64,000 nucleotides of DNA, taken from assembly GCF_018687735.1 (NCBI RefSeq), contig NZ_CP061304.1:310001-374000 (forward strand). The letters run 5' to 3'. Position numbers and translations under genes: made by a program. This stretch comes from Polynucleobacter sp. MG-5-Ahmo-C2. GTDB lineage: Bacteria > Pseudomonadota > Gammaproteobacteria > Burkholderiales > Burkholderiaceae. The notes under the pieces were generated by a model, which did no database searches, had not been told where the DNA came from, and saw only the letters and a program-made list of their open reading frames with translations. Positions 52,262 to 61,360 of this stretch are shown in pieces (the stretch's first letter is position 1; every line of letters begins with the position of its first letter).

Positions 52262-52290
52262 AAAAGGCAAACCTTTGGGTTTGCCTTTTG
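52262..52290 (+). terminator. strong intrinsic terminator of icd
   Basis: AAAAGGCAAACC (52262-52273) pairs with GGTTTGCCTTTT (52278-52289), a 12-bp stem with a 4-base loop (TTTG) and T-rich end. Confidence 0.92.
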
Positions 52291-52372
52291 CTTGTGGGTG
52301 CCAATAAAGAGCGGCAAGCAATAAATTCTCATCAGTAGCAAAATAAGATAATTACATTGATTGGGGTACGCC

Positions 52373-53335
52373 ATGCGGTTTATCGATCAGACTATCTTTC
52401 CTAGCGATATTACCCCTCAAGCTGTTTTTGAAAATCGGCGCAATCTGATAAAGGCTGCAGCCGCAGGTAGTTTCGGAATGGCATTGGCTCCTTGGTTTTC
52501 AAGAGAGGCATTGGCGGCTAACCCAGAAAAGCTGAGTGCATTGCTCAATCAGGCTTATGCATCCAAGGATGACCTCACGCCCTATAAGTACGTCACCAGC
52601 TATAACAACTTTTATGAGTTTGGCACCGATAAGGCTGATCCAGCTGAGTATGCGAATACTTTGCAAACTCGCCCATGGACTATTGCCATTGAAGGCTTGG
52701 TTAAAAGGCCAATGAGTTTGGATATTGATGCTTTGTTAAAGCTTGCAGCAATGGAAGAGCGTATTTATCGTATGCGTTGTGTTGAGGGTTGGTCGATGGT
52801 GATTCCATGGGATGGCTACTCCTTATCCAAGCTCATTAATAAAGTAGAGCCATTAGGTTCTGCAAAGTATGTGGAATTTATCTCTCTGGCTGATCGTATA
52901 CAGATGCCAGGAGTGAAAAGCAATATTATCGATTGGCCCTATCGCGAAGGCCTGAGAATGGATGAGGCCATGAATCCATTAACGCTACTGACTTTTGGTT
53001 TATATGGCGAAGTGTTACCCAAGCAGAATGGGGCGCCGGTACGCATCGTAGTTCCTTGGAAGTATGGATTTAAAAGTGCCAAGTCGATTGTGAAGATTCG
53101 GTTTACAGAAGAAATGCCCAAGACGAGCTGGAGTCAGTTTGATGCCCGCGAGTACGGCTTCTATTCCAATGTGAATCCCCTGGTAGATCATCCACGCTGG
53201 AGTCAGTCAACTGAGCGTCGCATTGGTGATGCAAAAGGTGTGTTTGCACCCAAAATAAAGACCCAGATGTTTAATGGCTATAGCGAGCAAGTTGCCAGTA
53301 TGTATGCTGGTATGGATTTGAAGAAGTACTATTAG
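52373..53335 (+). CDS. msrP: protein-methionine-sulfoxide reductase, molybdopterin subunit
   Basis: A 320-residue periplasmic molybdoenzyme (MsrP/YedY) from ATG 52373; a TTG at 52361 is in frame. The Tat signal carries the twin-arginine stretch [20 protein letters not shown]. The Mo-ligating cysteine is in [13 protein letters not shown]. It reduces methionine sulfoxides in periplasmic proteins with electrons from MsrQ. Its partner msrQ is about 8 kb downstream (61361-61957) rather than in the same operon. The lipocalin gene starts two bases after its stop. Confidence 0.93.
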   Translation: MRFIDQTIFPSDITPQAVFENRRNLIKAAAAGSFGMALAPWFSREALAANPEKLSALLNQAYASKDDLTPYKYVTSYNNFYEFGTDKADPAEYANTLQTRPWTIAIEGLVKRPMSLDIDALLKLAAMEERIYRMRCVEGWSMVIPWDGYSLSKLINKVEPLGSAKYVEFISLADRIQMPGVKSNIIDWPYREGLRMDEAMNPLTLLTFGLYGEVLPKQNGAPVRIVVPWKYGFKSAKSIVKIRFTEEMPKTSWSQFDAREYGFYSNVNPLVDHPRWSQSTERRIGDAKGVFAPKIKTQMFNGYSEQVASMYAGMDLKKYY

Positions 53336-53337
53336 TC

Positions 53338-53895
53338 ATGATGAAAATACAAGTTGCTTTAGTGAGCCTGCTACTCGCGGTTTGCTTGCCTGCTGATGGT
53401 CAAAGTGATACCCCAGTAAGAACGATTGCCTCTTTAGATGTTCCAAAGTATTTAGGTACTTGGTATGAGATTGCGAAATTCCCAAACTGGTTTCAGAAAA
53501 AATGTATTGGCAATACTAAGGCGGTCTATTCACTGAGGTCCGACGGTAATTTAAAAGTTCTCAATAGCTGCAAAACTGCTGATGGCGATATTTCTGAGGC
53601 CGAGGGTGAAGCGCGACAAGTGGGCGGAAAAGATTCACCGAGGCTAGAGGTACGCTTTGCTCCAGCATGGCTTTCCTTTTTGCCAATGGTATGGGGAGAT
53701 TATTGGGTGATTGATCTAGACCCCCAGTACCAGCTAGCCATTGTCAGTGATCCTCGGCGGGAGTATCTCTGGATTCTTTCTAGAGTGCCGCAGTTAGATA
53801 AAAAAGTTTATGAAGATCTCTTGCAGAAATTGCAAATGCAGCAGTTTGATATTCGGAAGTTAGAAGTGACTGCGCAATCCAGCCCCAAGAATTAA
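53338..53895 (+). CDS. bacterial lipocalin
   Basis: A 185-residue lipocalin of the Blc type, an eight-strand barrel binding lipids or other hydrophobic ligands. The family motif is YLGTWYEIAKFPNWFQKKC, with DYWVIDLDPQYQLAIVSDP and WILSRVP further on. An N-terminal signal is present (VALVSLLLAVCLPADG). Its cysteine is not in a perfect lipobox (LAVC), so lipidation is uncertain. It is two bases from msrP and one base from the next gene, so all three are probably co-transcribed. Confidence 0.9.
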   Translation: MMKIQVALVSLLLAVCLPADGQSDTPVRTIASLDVPKYLGTWYEIAKFPNWFQKKCIGNTKAVYSLRSDGNLKVLNSCKTADGDISEAEGEARQVGGKDSPRLEVRFAPAWLSFLPMVWGDYWVIDLDPQYQLAIVSDPRREYLWILSRVPQLDKKVYEDLLQKLQMQQFDIRKLEVTAQSSPKN

Positions 53896-53896
53896 A

Positions 53897-54820
53897 GTGC
53901 CCATCCATTTATTGCCTCCAGGAATTGAAGTCTTTGAAAGGGGCTGGCTATCTGCAAATAATATTTTTCATTTTGGCGATGAGAATGTTTCCCTGGTTGA
54001 TAGTGGCTATTGCGCGCATGAAGGGCTTACTGTCGAGCTGGTGCGCAACGCCCTGGTGAAGCACTCACTGCCCGGTTTAAATACAGTCGTTAACACGCAT
54101 CTGCATTCAGATCACTGTGGCGGCAATGCTGCTCTAGTCAAAGCATTTGATTGTGAAATCCTCATTCCAGCTTCTGAAGATCAAGCAGTGATAGATTGGG
54201 ATGAAGATTTATTGAGCTATCAAAATCTGGGGCAAGAGTGCCCGCGTTTTGCGCATCACGGTTTGCTAGTTCCTGGGCAGGAAATTCTGTTGGGACGCTT
54301 TCTGTGGCAGGTCTTAGCAGCTCCTGGTCATGATCCTCATTCCGTGATGCTTTACCAAGCAGAGCATCGTCTTCTGATTTCAGCCGATGCACTTTGGGAA
54401 GAGGGATTTGGTGTTATTTTTCCAGAGCTTTGGGGTGAGCCTGGTTTTGAAGAGGTCGCACAGACCTTAGATTTGATTGAGAGTCTACCAGTGAGTCTGG
54501 TGATACCAGGGCATGGCAAGCCATTTACCGATGTGGCTGGATCTATTGCGATAGCGCGATCTAGATTAGATTACTTAGCCTCTGGTCCAGAGCGAAATGC
54601 CCGCCATGGCGCAAAAGTTCTATTGAAATACAAGCTCATCGAGTGGCGAGCAAAAGATATTGATTTGGTGGCTGATTGGATTGAGAATACGCCAGCACTA
54701 AGAAGCGCTGCGAAACAGCTTAATATGGATATGCCAGAGTTTCTGCAGTGGTTACCGAATGCTTTGGTCAAATCTGGTGCTGCTAAGTTAGAGGCGAACT
54801 CTTTAGTCGATGTTGCTTAA
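53897..54820 (+). CDS. MBL-fold metallo-hydrolase
   Basis: A 307-residue metallo-beta-lactamase-fold hydrolase, cytoplasmic, starting at GTG 53897 one base after the lipocalin stop. The zinc motif is NTHLHSDHCGG, followed by the third histidine in LAAPGHDPHSVM, DALWEEGFG, and VIPGHGKPFTD. A C-terminal domain of about 80 residues (VLLKYKLIEWRAKDIDLVAD) is typical of the GloB/RNase-Z-like hydrolases with a helical cap. The substrate is unknown. Confidence 0.87.
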   Translation: MPIHLLPPGIEVFERGWLSANNIFHFGDENVSLVDSGYCAHEGLTVELVRNALVKHSLPGLNTVVNTHLHSDHCGGNAALVKAFDCEILIPASEDQAVIDWDEDLLSYQNLGQECPRFAHHGLLVPGQEILLGRFLWQVLAAPGHDPHSVMLYQAEHRLLISADALWEEGFGVIFPELWGEPGFEEVAQTLDLIESLPVSLVIPGHGKPFTDVAGSIAIARSRLDYLASGPERNARHGAKVLLKYKLIEWRAKDIDLVADWIENTPALRSAAKQLNMDMPEFLQWLPNALVKSGAAKLEANSLVDVA

Positions 54821-54834
54821 TAGGGCTCTAAGCT

Positions 54835-55629
54835 CTAGAAGGTAAAAGAGAGTTTGCTGTAAACCGACCAATCATATTGTTGATAGGTTTGCACTACTTG
54901 TTTAGCTGCGCCTATGGCAAATAAGAAATGTGGATTGACGCGATGCGTCACCATAGCATCGATTGGTACAAACCAACCTCCGCCCGCTGTGTTGTAATTG
55001 ATGCTGTTCTCATCCCAAAACCGAATTTGAGTATTGGCGCTAAGATTGAATCCCAGTGTGGGGTAAAGCTCTAAGCGCCGTATTAAAGCCGGCGTTGTTG
55101 AGCCGGGAGCGGTTCTAGGACTAAAGCCATAGAGGTAACGCGTCAAAGGTGAGAAATCAGAAAATATATTTGTCTCCGTATAGCTGGGTCTAAACGAAGT
55201 GCTTAATTGCGGACCAGCAGCCCATTGACCTTGATTTTGTAGCGGCGCAATTACACGCCCACCTGCATTGCCAAACCAAGTCGGTAGGCCTCCCCAAACG
55301 GTGAGCATGGCGGTGTTGGGAGTGTAGGCTCCAGTTGATTGATTGGTCTGCTGTGGACCGTAGTTAGCAAGATACGATGTGTCTAGCCTGGCTGTTCCAT
55401 GCCAGTCACCAATATTGAGTGGGTTGTAGTAGCGCAGCTTGAGGGTGTCGCTATAGTTTTGCGAGCCCTGGTAGTCGTGATATCCCCAGAATTCTAGGAC
55501 ACGGTCTTTGGAGCGTTCTTGTGAGATATTTACAAGACCAAAGGGTAGGGCGCTGGACGTTTCATTGGCACAGACCCAGTATCCCTGGATGAGCAATAGA
55601 AAAAAAGTGAGTGTGCGCAAGAATGCCAT
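54835..55629 (-). CDS. predicted outer-membrane beta-barrel protein
   Basis: A 264-residue exported protein. A signal peptide (FLRTLTFFLLLIQGYWVCA) precedes a mature part of alternating hydrophobic strands with many tyrosines, and it ends in a C-terminal phenylalanine (KLSFTF), as outer-membrane barrels do. No family is recognised. The short gap to the upstream SDR is divergent, with no obvious shared regulator. Confidence 0.65.
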   Translation of the reverse strand: MAFLRTLTFFLLLIQGYWVCANETSSALPFGLVNISQERSKDRVLEFWGYHDYQGSQNYSDTLKLRYYNPLNIGDWHGTARLDTSYLANYGPQQTNQSTGAYTPNTAMLTVWGGLPTWFGNAGGRVIAPLQNQGQWAAGPQLSTSFRPSYTETNIFSDFSPLTRYLYGFSPRTAPGSTTPALIRRLELYPTLGFNLSANTQIRFWDENSINYNTAGGGWFVPIDAMVTHRVNPHFLFAIGAAKQVVQTYQQYDWSVYSKLSFTF

Positions 55630-55684
55630 ATAAGCATTAATATTACATGACTAATCCCATTTATTTGAAATTCGTAGAGGAAGT

Positions 55685-56455
55685 ATGGAACATACCGTTT
55701 TAGTAACTGGCGCTACTGCCGGATTTGGTGAAGCAACTGCGAGGCGCTTTTTAGCACATGGTCACAAGGTTATTGCTGTGGGTAGACGAGTGGAGCGCTT
55801 AGATGCCCTCAAGGCATCGCTACCTGCAGATCAACAGAAGAAGCTTCATACGATGGCAGTAGATGTATGTGATAGCGCCAAAGTGGATTCTCTGGCAGCA
55901 TCTTTGCCTGCAGAGTTCGCCAAGGTCACCGTTCTCGTGAATAACGCAGGGCTTGCATTAGGTCTTGAGCCGGCGCATAAAGCCTTCCTCGAAGACTGGG
56001 ATCGTATGATTGATACCAACATCAAAGGTTTGGTGCATATGAGTCGTGCTTTTTTACCTGGTATGGTGGATCGCAAAGTGGGGCATTTCATTAATCTGGG
56101 GTCTGTTGCTGCCAACTATCCTTACCCAGGTGGCAATGTGTATGGCGGTACTAAAGCATTTGTAAAACAATTTAGCTTAAATCTCAGGGCTGATTTATTT
56201 GGCACTCCAGTGCGTGTTACTTGTATTGAGCCGGGTATGTGTGCTGGCACAGAGTTTTCAAATGTGCGCTTTAAGGGTGATGACAATAAAGCTGAACAGG
56301 TTTACACCGGTGTCAAGGCATTAAGTGCAGATGATGTTGCTGAAGCCATTTACTGGTCAGCAAATTTGCCTAGTCACATGAACATCAATGTTCTAGAGGT
56401 GATGCCTGTACAGCAATGCTTTAATGCTTTCAACGTACACCGTGGAGAGTTCTAA
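55685..56455 (+). CDS. short-chain dehydrogenase (YdfG-like)
   Basis: A 256-residue classical SDR. Motifs are LVTGATAGFGEATARRFL, NNAGLAL, the serine in INLGSVAANYPYPG, and the YGGTKAF tyrosine and lysine. The YdfG-type family (3-hydroxy acid or serine/malonic-semialdehyde dehydrogenase) often has GNVYGGTK and ECIEPGMCAGTEFSNVRFKG-like ends, and CIEPGMCAGTEFSNVRFKGD is seen here. NADP is the likely cofactor. It converges with the DUF2889 gene. Confidence 0.88.
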   Translation: MEHTVLVTGATAGFGEATARRFLAHGHKVIAVGRRVERLDALKASLPADQQKKLHTMAVDVCDSAKVDSLAASLPAEFAKVTVLVNNAGLALGLEPAHKAFLEDWDRMIDTNIKGLVHMSRAFLPGMVDRKVGHFINLGSVAANYPYPGGNVYGGTKAFVKQFSLNLRADLFGTPVRVTCIEPGMCAGTEFSNVRFKGDDNKAEQVYTGVKALSADDVAEAIYWSANLPSHMNINVLEVMPVQQCFNAFNVHRGEF

Positions 56456-56457
56456 AC

Positions 56458-57033
56458 TTACTTTTTCCACTGATAAAACTTGGGATAGACGCGCATTACC
56501 ACTGGGCCGTCGAAATCCCAAGACTTACAAGCCCCCAAATATAAAGGCGGCTTGTTTTCATCGGGGTCAAACAGTGCACCCGGAATGGATTGATAGGCTG
56601 CAGTAGCAATATTGTTTAGTAGCTCGCGTAAGTGCGTGCAGCCTTTAATTCCGCCTAGGTGCATCTCAATCGTTTTACGCCAACCTTTGCCAATGCGCTC
56701 TCCAATTAATGCATCCATAGGCGGGATGACCAAAGTACATTCTGGGTGAGGATGACCGTCCATTACCACTTCAATCGCTTTGATGGTGAGGTGGTTGTCT
56801 AATGTAACTCGTACCCACATATCGTGAATTGCTTCTCCAGGCGACCAAGTTCTTGAGCCCGTCACAAAGGGATGGGACTTTGTGTCTTTCAAGTGACCCT
56901 CGATGTCCCATAGACCATCCTCTCTCGCATAGCCATAGAATGTGACTTCGCGTTGATGGAGTGGTGAGCGTGGTTTTGGGTCTGAAAGCATGGGAGTAGT
57001 GTGTGATCGGTGGGGATGCTCAATCATAATCAA
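56458..57033 (-). CDS. DUF2889 domain-containing protein
   Basis: A 191-residue cytoplasmic protein matching DUF2889, a proteobacterial family of unknown function. The characteristic segments are REVTFYGYAREDGLWDIEGH, HDMWVRVTLDNHLTIKAIEV and a C-terminal GCTHLRELLNNIATAAYQSI. Two histidines and a cysteine near that end may bind metal. No operon partner is seen. Confidence 0.82.
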   Translation of the reverse strand: MIMIEHPHRSHTTPMLSDPKPRSPLHQREVTFYGYAREDGLWDIEGHLKDTKSHPFVTGSRTWSPGEAIHDMWVRVTLDNHLTIKAIEVVMDGHPHPECTLVIPPMDALIGERIGKGWRKTIEMHLGGIKGCTHLRELLNNIATAAYQSIPGALFDPDENKPPLYLGACKSWDFDGPVVMRVYPKFYQWKK

Positions 57034-57094
57034 TTGAGGCTGAAGGCGGTGAGACTACTAAAATAAAGGCCCTCTATAGTATTCTGTACGGCAT

Positions 57095-57820
57095 ATGGCA
57101 AAACCCATCTCTTTAGAAAAAATCCTCTTTAGCCAAGGCTTCGGAACGCGTCGCTACTGTAGTGATCTGGTGTACGCCGAGCTAGTGAAAATCAATGGTG
57201 TTTTGGCTGAGGATCCCGAAGAGCGCATGACTACCGAAGGACTAGTTCTAAATGTCGAGGGTCAAGACTGGGAGTATCACGAAAAGGCTTATATTGCATT
57301 TAATAAGCCACCCAATTACGAGTGCTCCCATAAAACAACGCATCATCCTAGTATATATAGTTTGCTACCCTCCCCATTTGTGGAGCGTGGCTTGCAATGT
57401 GTCGGTCGCCTAGACTTTGATACTACCGGCCTCTTATTGATCTCGGATGATGGTCAGTTCATTCATAAAATGACTACGCCTAAAAAGAATATTGGTAAGG
57501 TCTATGAAATTACTACACCTGATCCCATTACATCGACTCAAATAGAGCACCTCTTAAAGGGCGTTGTCTTGGATGATGATCCAAAGCCTTGTTTTGCAAC
57601 CGCATGTAAGCAGCTTTCAGAAAATGTACTTGCCATGACCATCGTTGAGGGGCGTTATCACCAGGTTAAACGCATGATGGCTGCAGTGGGTAATCATGTT
57701 ACTAAACTACATCGAGTCGAAATCGGTGCCTATACAATGCCTGTAGATCTTGCAGATGGCGAATGGCTCTGGTTGTATCCGGATGACTTAAAAAAACTTT
57801 CGCAAAGCGTTCATTCTTAA
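57095..57820 (+). CDS. RsuA-family pseudouridine synthase
   Basis: A 241-residue pseudouridine synthase of the RsuA/RluB/E/F family. An N-terminal S4-type RNA-binding domain (KILFSQGFGTRRYCSDLV) leads into the catalytic domain with the aspartate in VGRLDFDTTGLLLIS, and EGRYHQVKRMMAAVGNHVTKL near the end. The substrate is probably 16S rRNA U516, as in E. coli RsuA, but 23S targets cannot be excluded. It is 14 bp from the pterin dehydratase gene, and the two may be co-transcribed. Confidence 0.9.
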   Translation: MAKPISLEKILFSQGFGTRRYCSDLVYAELVKINGVLAEDPEERMTTEGLVLNVEGQDWEYHEKAYIAFNKPPNYECSHKTTHHPSIYSLLPSPFVERGLQCVGRLDFDTTGLLLISDDGQFIHKMTTPKKNIGKVYEITTPDPITSTQIEHLLKGVVLDDDPKPCFATACKQLSENVLAMTIVEGRYHQVKRMMAAVGNHVTKLHRVEIGAYTMPVDLADGEWLWLYPDDLKKLSQSVHS

Positions 57821-57834
57821 ATGAAGCACACATT

Positions 57835-58128
57835 ATGAAACAGACTTTATTGCCCAGTGACTTTGACTTTCAGAAAAGCATCCCATTGTGGGTACTCGAT
57901 GAATCTAAAAATACTATCTATCGCGAATTTAGATTCATCGACTTCAAACAAGCATTTGCGTTTATGACCTTGTGCGCACAGTATGCCGATCAGATCGATC
58001 ATCACCCAGACTGGTCAAACTCCTGGAATACGGTAGCGGTAGCCTTGACTACCCATTCGAGCAAAGGGCTGACCGACTTGGATATTCAGATGGCTCAAGC
58101 CATGGATCAATTTGCACTACAAGTCTAA
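57835..58128 (+). CDS. phhB: 4a-hydroxytetrahydrobiopterin dehydratase
   Basis: A 97-residue pterin-4a-carbinolamine dehydratase (PhhB/PCD). The conserved F-KQAFAFMTL start and the catalytic stretch IDHHPDWSNSWNTVAVALTTH, with its H-H pair and later histidine, are present. It recycles the oxidised pterin produced by phenylalanine hydroxylase, though no hydroxylase is nearby. Only 15 bp separate its stop from the convergent small acidic gene. Confidence 0.92.
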   Translation: MKQTLLPSDFDFQKSIPLWVLDESKNTIYREFRFIDFKQAFAFMTLCAQYADQIDHHPDWSNSWNTVAVALTTHSSKGLTDLDIQMAQAMDQFALQV

Positions 58129-58143
58129 GTCAAGCGCTGCTAA

Positions 58144-58359
58144 TTAATGTTCGTCACCTTCGTGGTCTTCTTCGTTAATACTCATTAAGATTGTGGCGAG
58201 CAGGCCGTAAACTACTTCGGTGGAAATCATGCCATCTTCATCGAGTTCGTCAATTAAGTCATTCAAACAATCTTCCGTTGGCTCATTGAGCAAAGTCATT
58301 GCGCATTCGCAGCCATAGTCAAAATCTTCATCATTTTCAGTTTGAGCGTTGTCAGTCAT
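58144..58359 (-). CDS. small acidic protein with hairpin-covered start
   Basis: A 71-residue, strongly acidic protein (many D and E, two cysteines in the CECAM stretch) with no recognised family. The ribosome binding site AAGGA, just upstream of the ATG, is inside a perfect 9-bp inverted repeat (annotated separately). The protein could be a small regulator or partner, but nothing more can be said. The convergent pterin dehydratase gene stops 15 bp away. Confidence 0.6.
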   Translation of the reverse strand: MTDNAQTENDEDFDYGCECAMTLLNEPTEDCLNDLIDELDEDGMISTEVVYGLLATILMSINEEDHEGDEH

Positions 58360-58362
58360 AGT

Positions 58363-58387
58363 TATCCTTAATTGAGCTTTAAGGATA
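58363..58387 (-). promoter_or_regulatory. 9-bp inverted repeat covering a Shine-Dalgarno
   Basis: TATCCTTAA (58363-58371) is perfectly inverted to TTAAGGATA (58379-58387) with a 7-base loop. On the minus strand the proximal arm ends with the ribosome binding site AAGGA three bases before the ATG at 58359. A folded RNA would block translation. Confidence 0.65.
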
Positions 58388-58552
58388 GCAAATTCAGGTT
58401 AAATTCGGTGGTTTTTGGTGGATCCGGTGATGGCCCCCTGCTGAGCATGGCTCTTAAGGTGTTATAGCTTTTCATTTAGTGAAATTCTTGTGCGACTGCA
58501 GCAAGTAAATAATCATTTATAGTGATTTCAGAATGAAAAAATAGGAGGCAGC

Positions 58553-59050
58553 ATGCAGCTTAATGTGAATGGTCAAATTCATAATATTGATGTCGAACCC
58601 AATATGCCCTTGTTATGGGCGATTCGTGAAGCCGTTGGCCTGACTGGCACCAAGTACGGATGTGGTGTTGCCCAGTGTGGTGCCTGCACTGTCTACCTCA
58701 ATGGTGAGCCAGTGCGCTCCTGTTCAATACCGGTTTCTGCAGTTGACGCTGCCAAGATCACGACGATTGAAGCCCTTTCTAAAGACAATTCACACCCAGT
58801 TCAAAAAGCCTGGATTGCGCTAGACGTTCCACAGTGCGGCTATTGCCAATCTGGACAGGTGATGGCTGCCGCTGCTTTATTAAAAAGAATTCCGAAACCG
58901 AGCGATGCAGATATTGATAGTGCCATGGCTAATGTTTGTCGTTGTGGTACTTATCAAAAGATCCGCGATGGTATTCATGTTGCTTCTGGCCAGAAGAAAT
59001 TAGCAGATGTTTTGGCGCAATATGATGTTACCCCTGCAACGCGTAGTTAA
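58553..59050 (+). CDS. iorA: 2Fe-2S subunit of a molybdenum hydroxylase
   Basis: A 165-residue protein with two [2Fe-2S] cluster motifs: the plant-type [16 protein letters not shown] and the second CGYCQSGQ ... CRCGTY. It is the small subunit of the isoquinoline 1-oxidoreductase / CO-dehydrogenase-like family of molybdenum hydroxylases. An AGGAGG ribosome site precedes the ATG. The molybdopterin subunit follows 10 bp later. No cytochrome subunit is encoded nearby, so the electron acceptor is unknown. Confidence 0.92.
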   Translation: MQLNVNGQIHNIDVEPNMPLLWAIREAVGLTGTKYGCGVAQCGACTVYLNGEPVRSCSIPVSAVDAAKITTIEALSKDNSHPVQKAWIALDVPQCGYCQSGQVMAAAALLKRIPKPSDADIDSAMANVCRCGTYQKIRDGIHVASGQKKLADVLAQYDVTPATRS

Positions 59051-59060
59051 GGAGATCAAG

Positions 59061-61289
59061 ATGACATCTCACAATAAAAATATTGCATTAGAAAACCTTG
59101 CGCGGCGGGATTTCATTATCAAAGGTACGCTTCTTGGCGGCGGATTGATGCTGGGAGTCGGCGCTATCCCGGATTTGGCTTATGCTGCCGGCGTTCAATA
59201 TGATCCAAACACGCCAACCATGTATGGTGATGCTGAAGTGAATGCGTGGGTCAGCATTACTCCTGATGAAACTGTTTACATCAGAGTTGCCCGTTCAGAA
59301 ATGGGGCAGGGTACTCGTACTGGTTTGGCCCAACTCGTGACCGAAGAGCTGGAGTGCAACTGGAAAAAAGTAAAAACGCAATCCGCCACACCTGGCCAGA
59401 GCCTAGCTCGCAAGCGCGTCTGGGGAGAGCATGGTACCGGTGGTAGTCGTGGTATCCGAATTTCAGAAGACTATGTGCGTCGTGGTGCGGCAGCGGCTCG
59501 CATTATGCTGCTCGAGGCTGCAGCGAAGCAATGGAATGTTCCAGTGGGTGAACTCAAAGTGGATAAGGGTGTCATTACCCATATTCCAACAGGGCGCAAA
59601 ACAACTTATGGCAAGGTTGCCCAATTAGCATCTACTTTGACTCCGCCGGATCCTAAATCGATTACTTTGCGTGATCCTAGGGAGTGGAAAGTGGCTGGAC
59701 AGCCCTATGCCCGTATCGATACTGTCAACAAAGTCAATGGCACAAAGGTATACGGTATTGATTTACAGTTACCCAATATGCTGTGTGCCTCGATTAAAGC
59801 TTGCCCCGTCTTTGGTGGCAAGTTAGTAAGTTATGACGAAGCCAAAATCAAAGGCATGCGTGGCGTGAAGGGGGTCGTTAAAATTGACGACAGTACACTT
59901 GCCGTAGTTGCAGACACCTGGTGGCGTGCCAATACAGCGCTCAATGCTTTGCCAATTGTTTGGGATGAGGGTAAGGGCGCCAATACTTCGCAGGCTGGCA
60001 TTGAAAAGATGCTGCGTGATGGCTTAGATGAACAAGGAGACTTTTGGCAGCGCAAGGAGGGTGATGCACCTGCGGCCATCAGTAGCGCCAGTAAAAAGGT
60101 AGAGGCAATTTATTACACTCCCTTTAGGGCGCATGTCACGATGGAGCCCATGAATGCCACTGTAAAAATTACGGGCAATCGTGCAGAGGCTTGGGTTCCA
60201 ACACAAAATGGTGAAGGATCGCATGCCGCCCTATCGGAAGCAACAGGTATACCGCTGGCTAATTGTGAAGTCTATAAACTAGATTCTGGATGCGGCTTGG
60301 GCCGTCGTGGCTCTACGCAAGATTTCACTACCTTTGCTGCTAAGGTAGCGCAACAATATCCAGGCATCCCAGTGAAAGCGGTTTGGAGTCGTGAAGAGGA
60401 CTTGACTCACGATTATTACCATCCGATTGCGATGGCGAAGATGACCGCTGGTTTGGATAATACTGGCAATCTGACAGGCATGCATGTCAAAGTATCCGGT
60501 CAGTCAATTAACGCCACTCTTGCGCCAGCTGCCATTAAGAACGGTAAAGATGAACGTCAGTTGCAGGGATTTTATGAGAAGGGTCCCGATGCACAGTTGG
60601 GTTATACCTTCCCAACTTTGCTAACAGAGTATGTGATGAAGAACACACATGTTCCTGTGGGCCCATGGCGTGGCGTGAATACCAATCAAAACGGTATCTT
60701 CATGGAATGCTTTATGGATGAGTGCGCTAAGGCTGCTGGTAAAGATCCGGTCCAATTTAGGCAAGCGCTGATGCAAAGCCATCCAAAACATTTAGGCGTA
60801 TTAAATGCAGCTGCCAAAAAAGCCAATTGGGATAAGCCTCTGCCTGCAGGCACTTATCGTGGTGTTGCGCAGTTCATGGGCTACGCTAGTTATTCTGCTT
60901 GCGTCGCCGAGGTCTCGGTAAAAAATAATGTTGTCAACATTAGCCGTCTCGTCTTTGCATTAAATTGCGGTCATGTTGTCAATCCTTATTTGACACGTGA
61001 ACAGATTGAAGGCTCTGTAGCTATGGCATTGGGCGCTATTTTTAATCCAGAGATCACTGTTGAGAATGGCCGCATCAAACAACAAAACCTCGATACCTAT
61101 CCATTACTGAAGCTAGCCTCAACCCCCAGAATCGAAAGTGTTCTTGTACCCAGCTATGACTTTTGGGGTGGTGTAGGTGAGCCAACCATCTGCGTCGTTG
61201 GTCCGGCGGTTGCAAATGCTATTTCTGCAGCAATTGGCAGGCCAGTTCGAAACTTCCCCCTTGGTAAAGAAGGCTTGAGCTTGGCCTAG
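59061..61289 (+). CDS. iorB: molybdopterin-binding subunit of a xanthine dehydrogenase-family enzyme
   Basis: A 742-residue molybdopterin subunit from ATG 59061 (GGAG site upstream). The N-terminus has a Tat-like twin-arginine ARRDFIIKGTLLGGG, so the enzyme is periplasmic. Conserved blocks are RSEMGQGTRTGLAQLVTEEL, the GLGRRGSTQDF cofactor loop, MEPMNATV, and the C-terminal GVGEPTICVVGPAVANAI with the catalytic glutamate in GVGEP. The closest known type is isoquinoline 1-oxidoreductase beta, and the substrate may be any N-heterocycle or aldehyde. Dedicated XdhC or MobA genes are not adjacent. Confidence 0.9.
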   Translation: MTSHNKNIALENLARRDFIIKGTLLGGGLMLGVGAIPDLAYAAGVQYDPNTPTMYGDAEVNAWVSITPDETVYIRVARSEMGQGTRTGLAQLVTEELECNWKKVKTQSATPGQSLARKRVWGEHGTGGSRGIRISEDYVRRGAAAARIMLLEAAAKQWNVPVGELKVDKGVITHIPTGRKTTYGKVAQLASTLTPPDPKSITLRDPREWKVAGQPYARIDTVNKVNGTKVYGIDLQLPNMLCASIKACPVFGGKLVSYDEAKIKGMRGVKGVVKIDDSTLAVVADTWWRANTALNALPIVWDEGKGANTSQAGIEKMLRDGLDEQGDFWQRKEGDAPAAISSASKKVEAIYYTPFRAHVTMEPMNATVKITGNRAEAWVPTQNGEGSHAALSEATGIPLANCEVYKLDSGCGLGRRGSTQDFTTFAAKVAQQYPGIPVKAVWSREEDLTHDYYHPIAMAKMTAGLDNTGNLTGMHVKVSGQSINATLAPAAIKNGKDERQLQGFYEKGPDAQLGYTFPTLLTEYVMKNTHVPVGPWRGVNTNQNGIFMECFMDECAKAAGKDPVQFRQALMQSHPKHLGVLNAAAKKANWDKPLPAGTYRGVAQFMGYASYSACVAEVSVKNNVVNISRLVFALNCGHVVNPYLTREQIEGSVAMALGAIFNPEITVENGRIKQQNLDTYPLLKLASTPRIESVLVPSYDFWGGVGEPTICVVGPAVANAISAAIGRPVRNFPLGKEGLSLA

Positions 61290-61360
61290 AGTAGTCGTGC
61301 TAGTGTAGTTTATGATGAAACGATCCATCCTTTAAATGGTGGGTCGTTTAATATGCGCTT

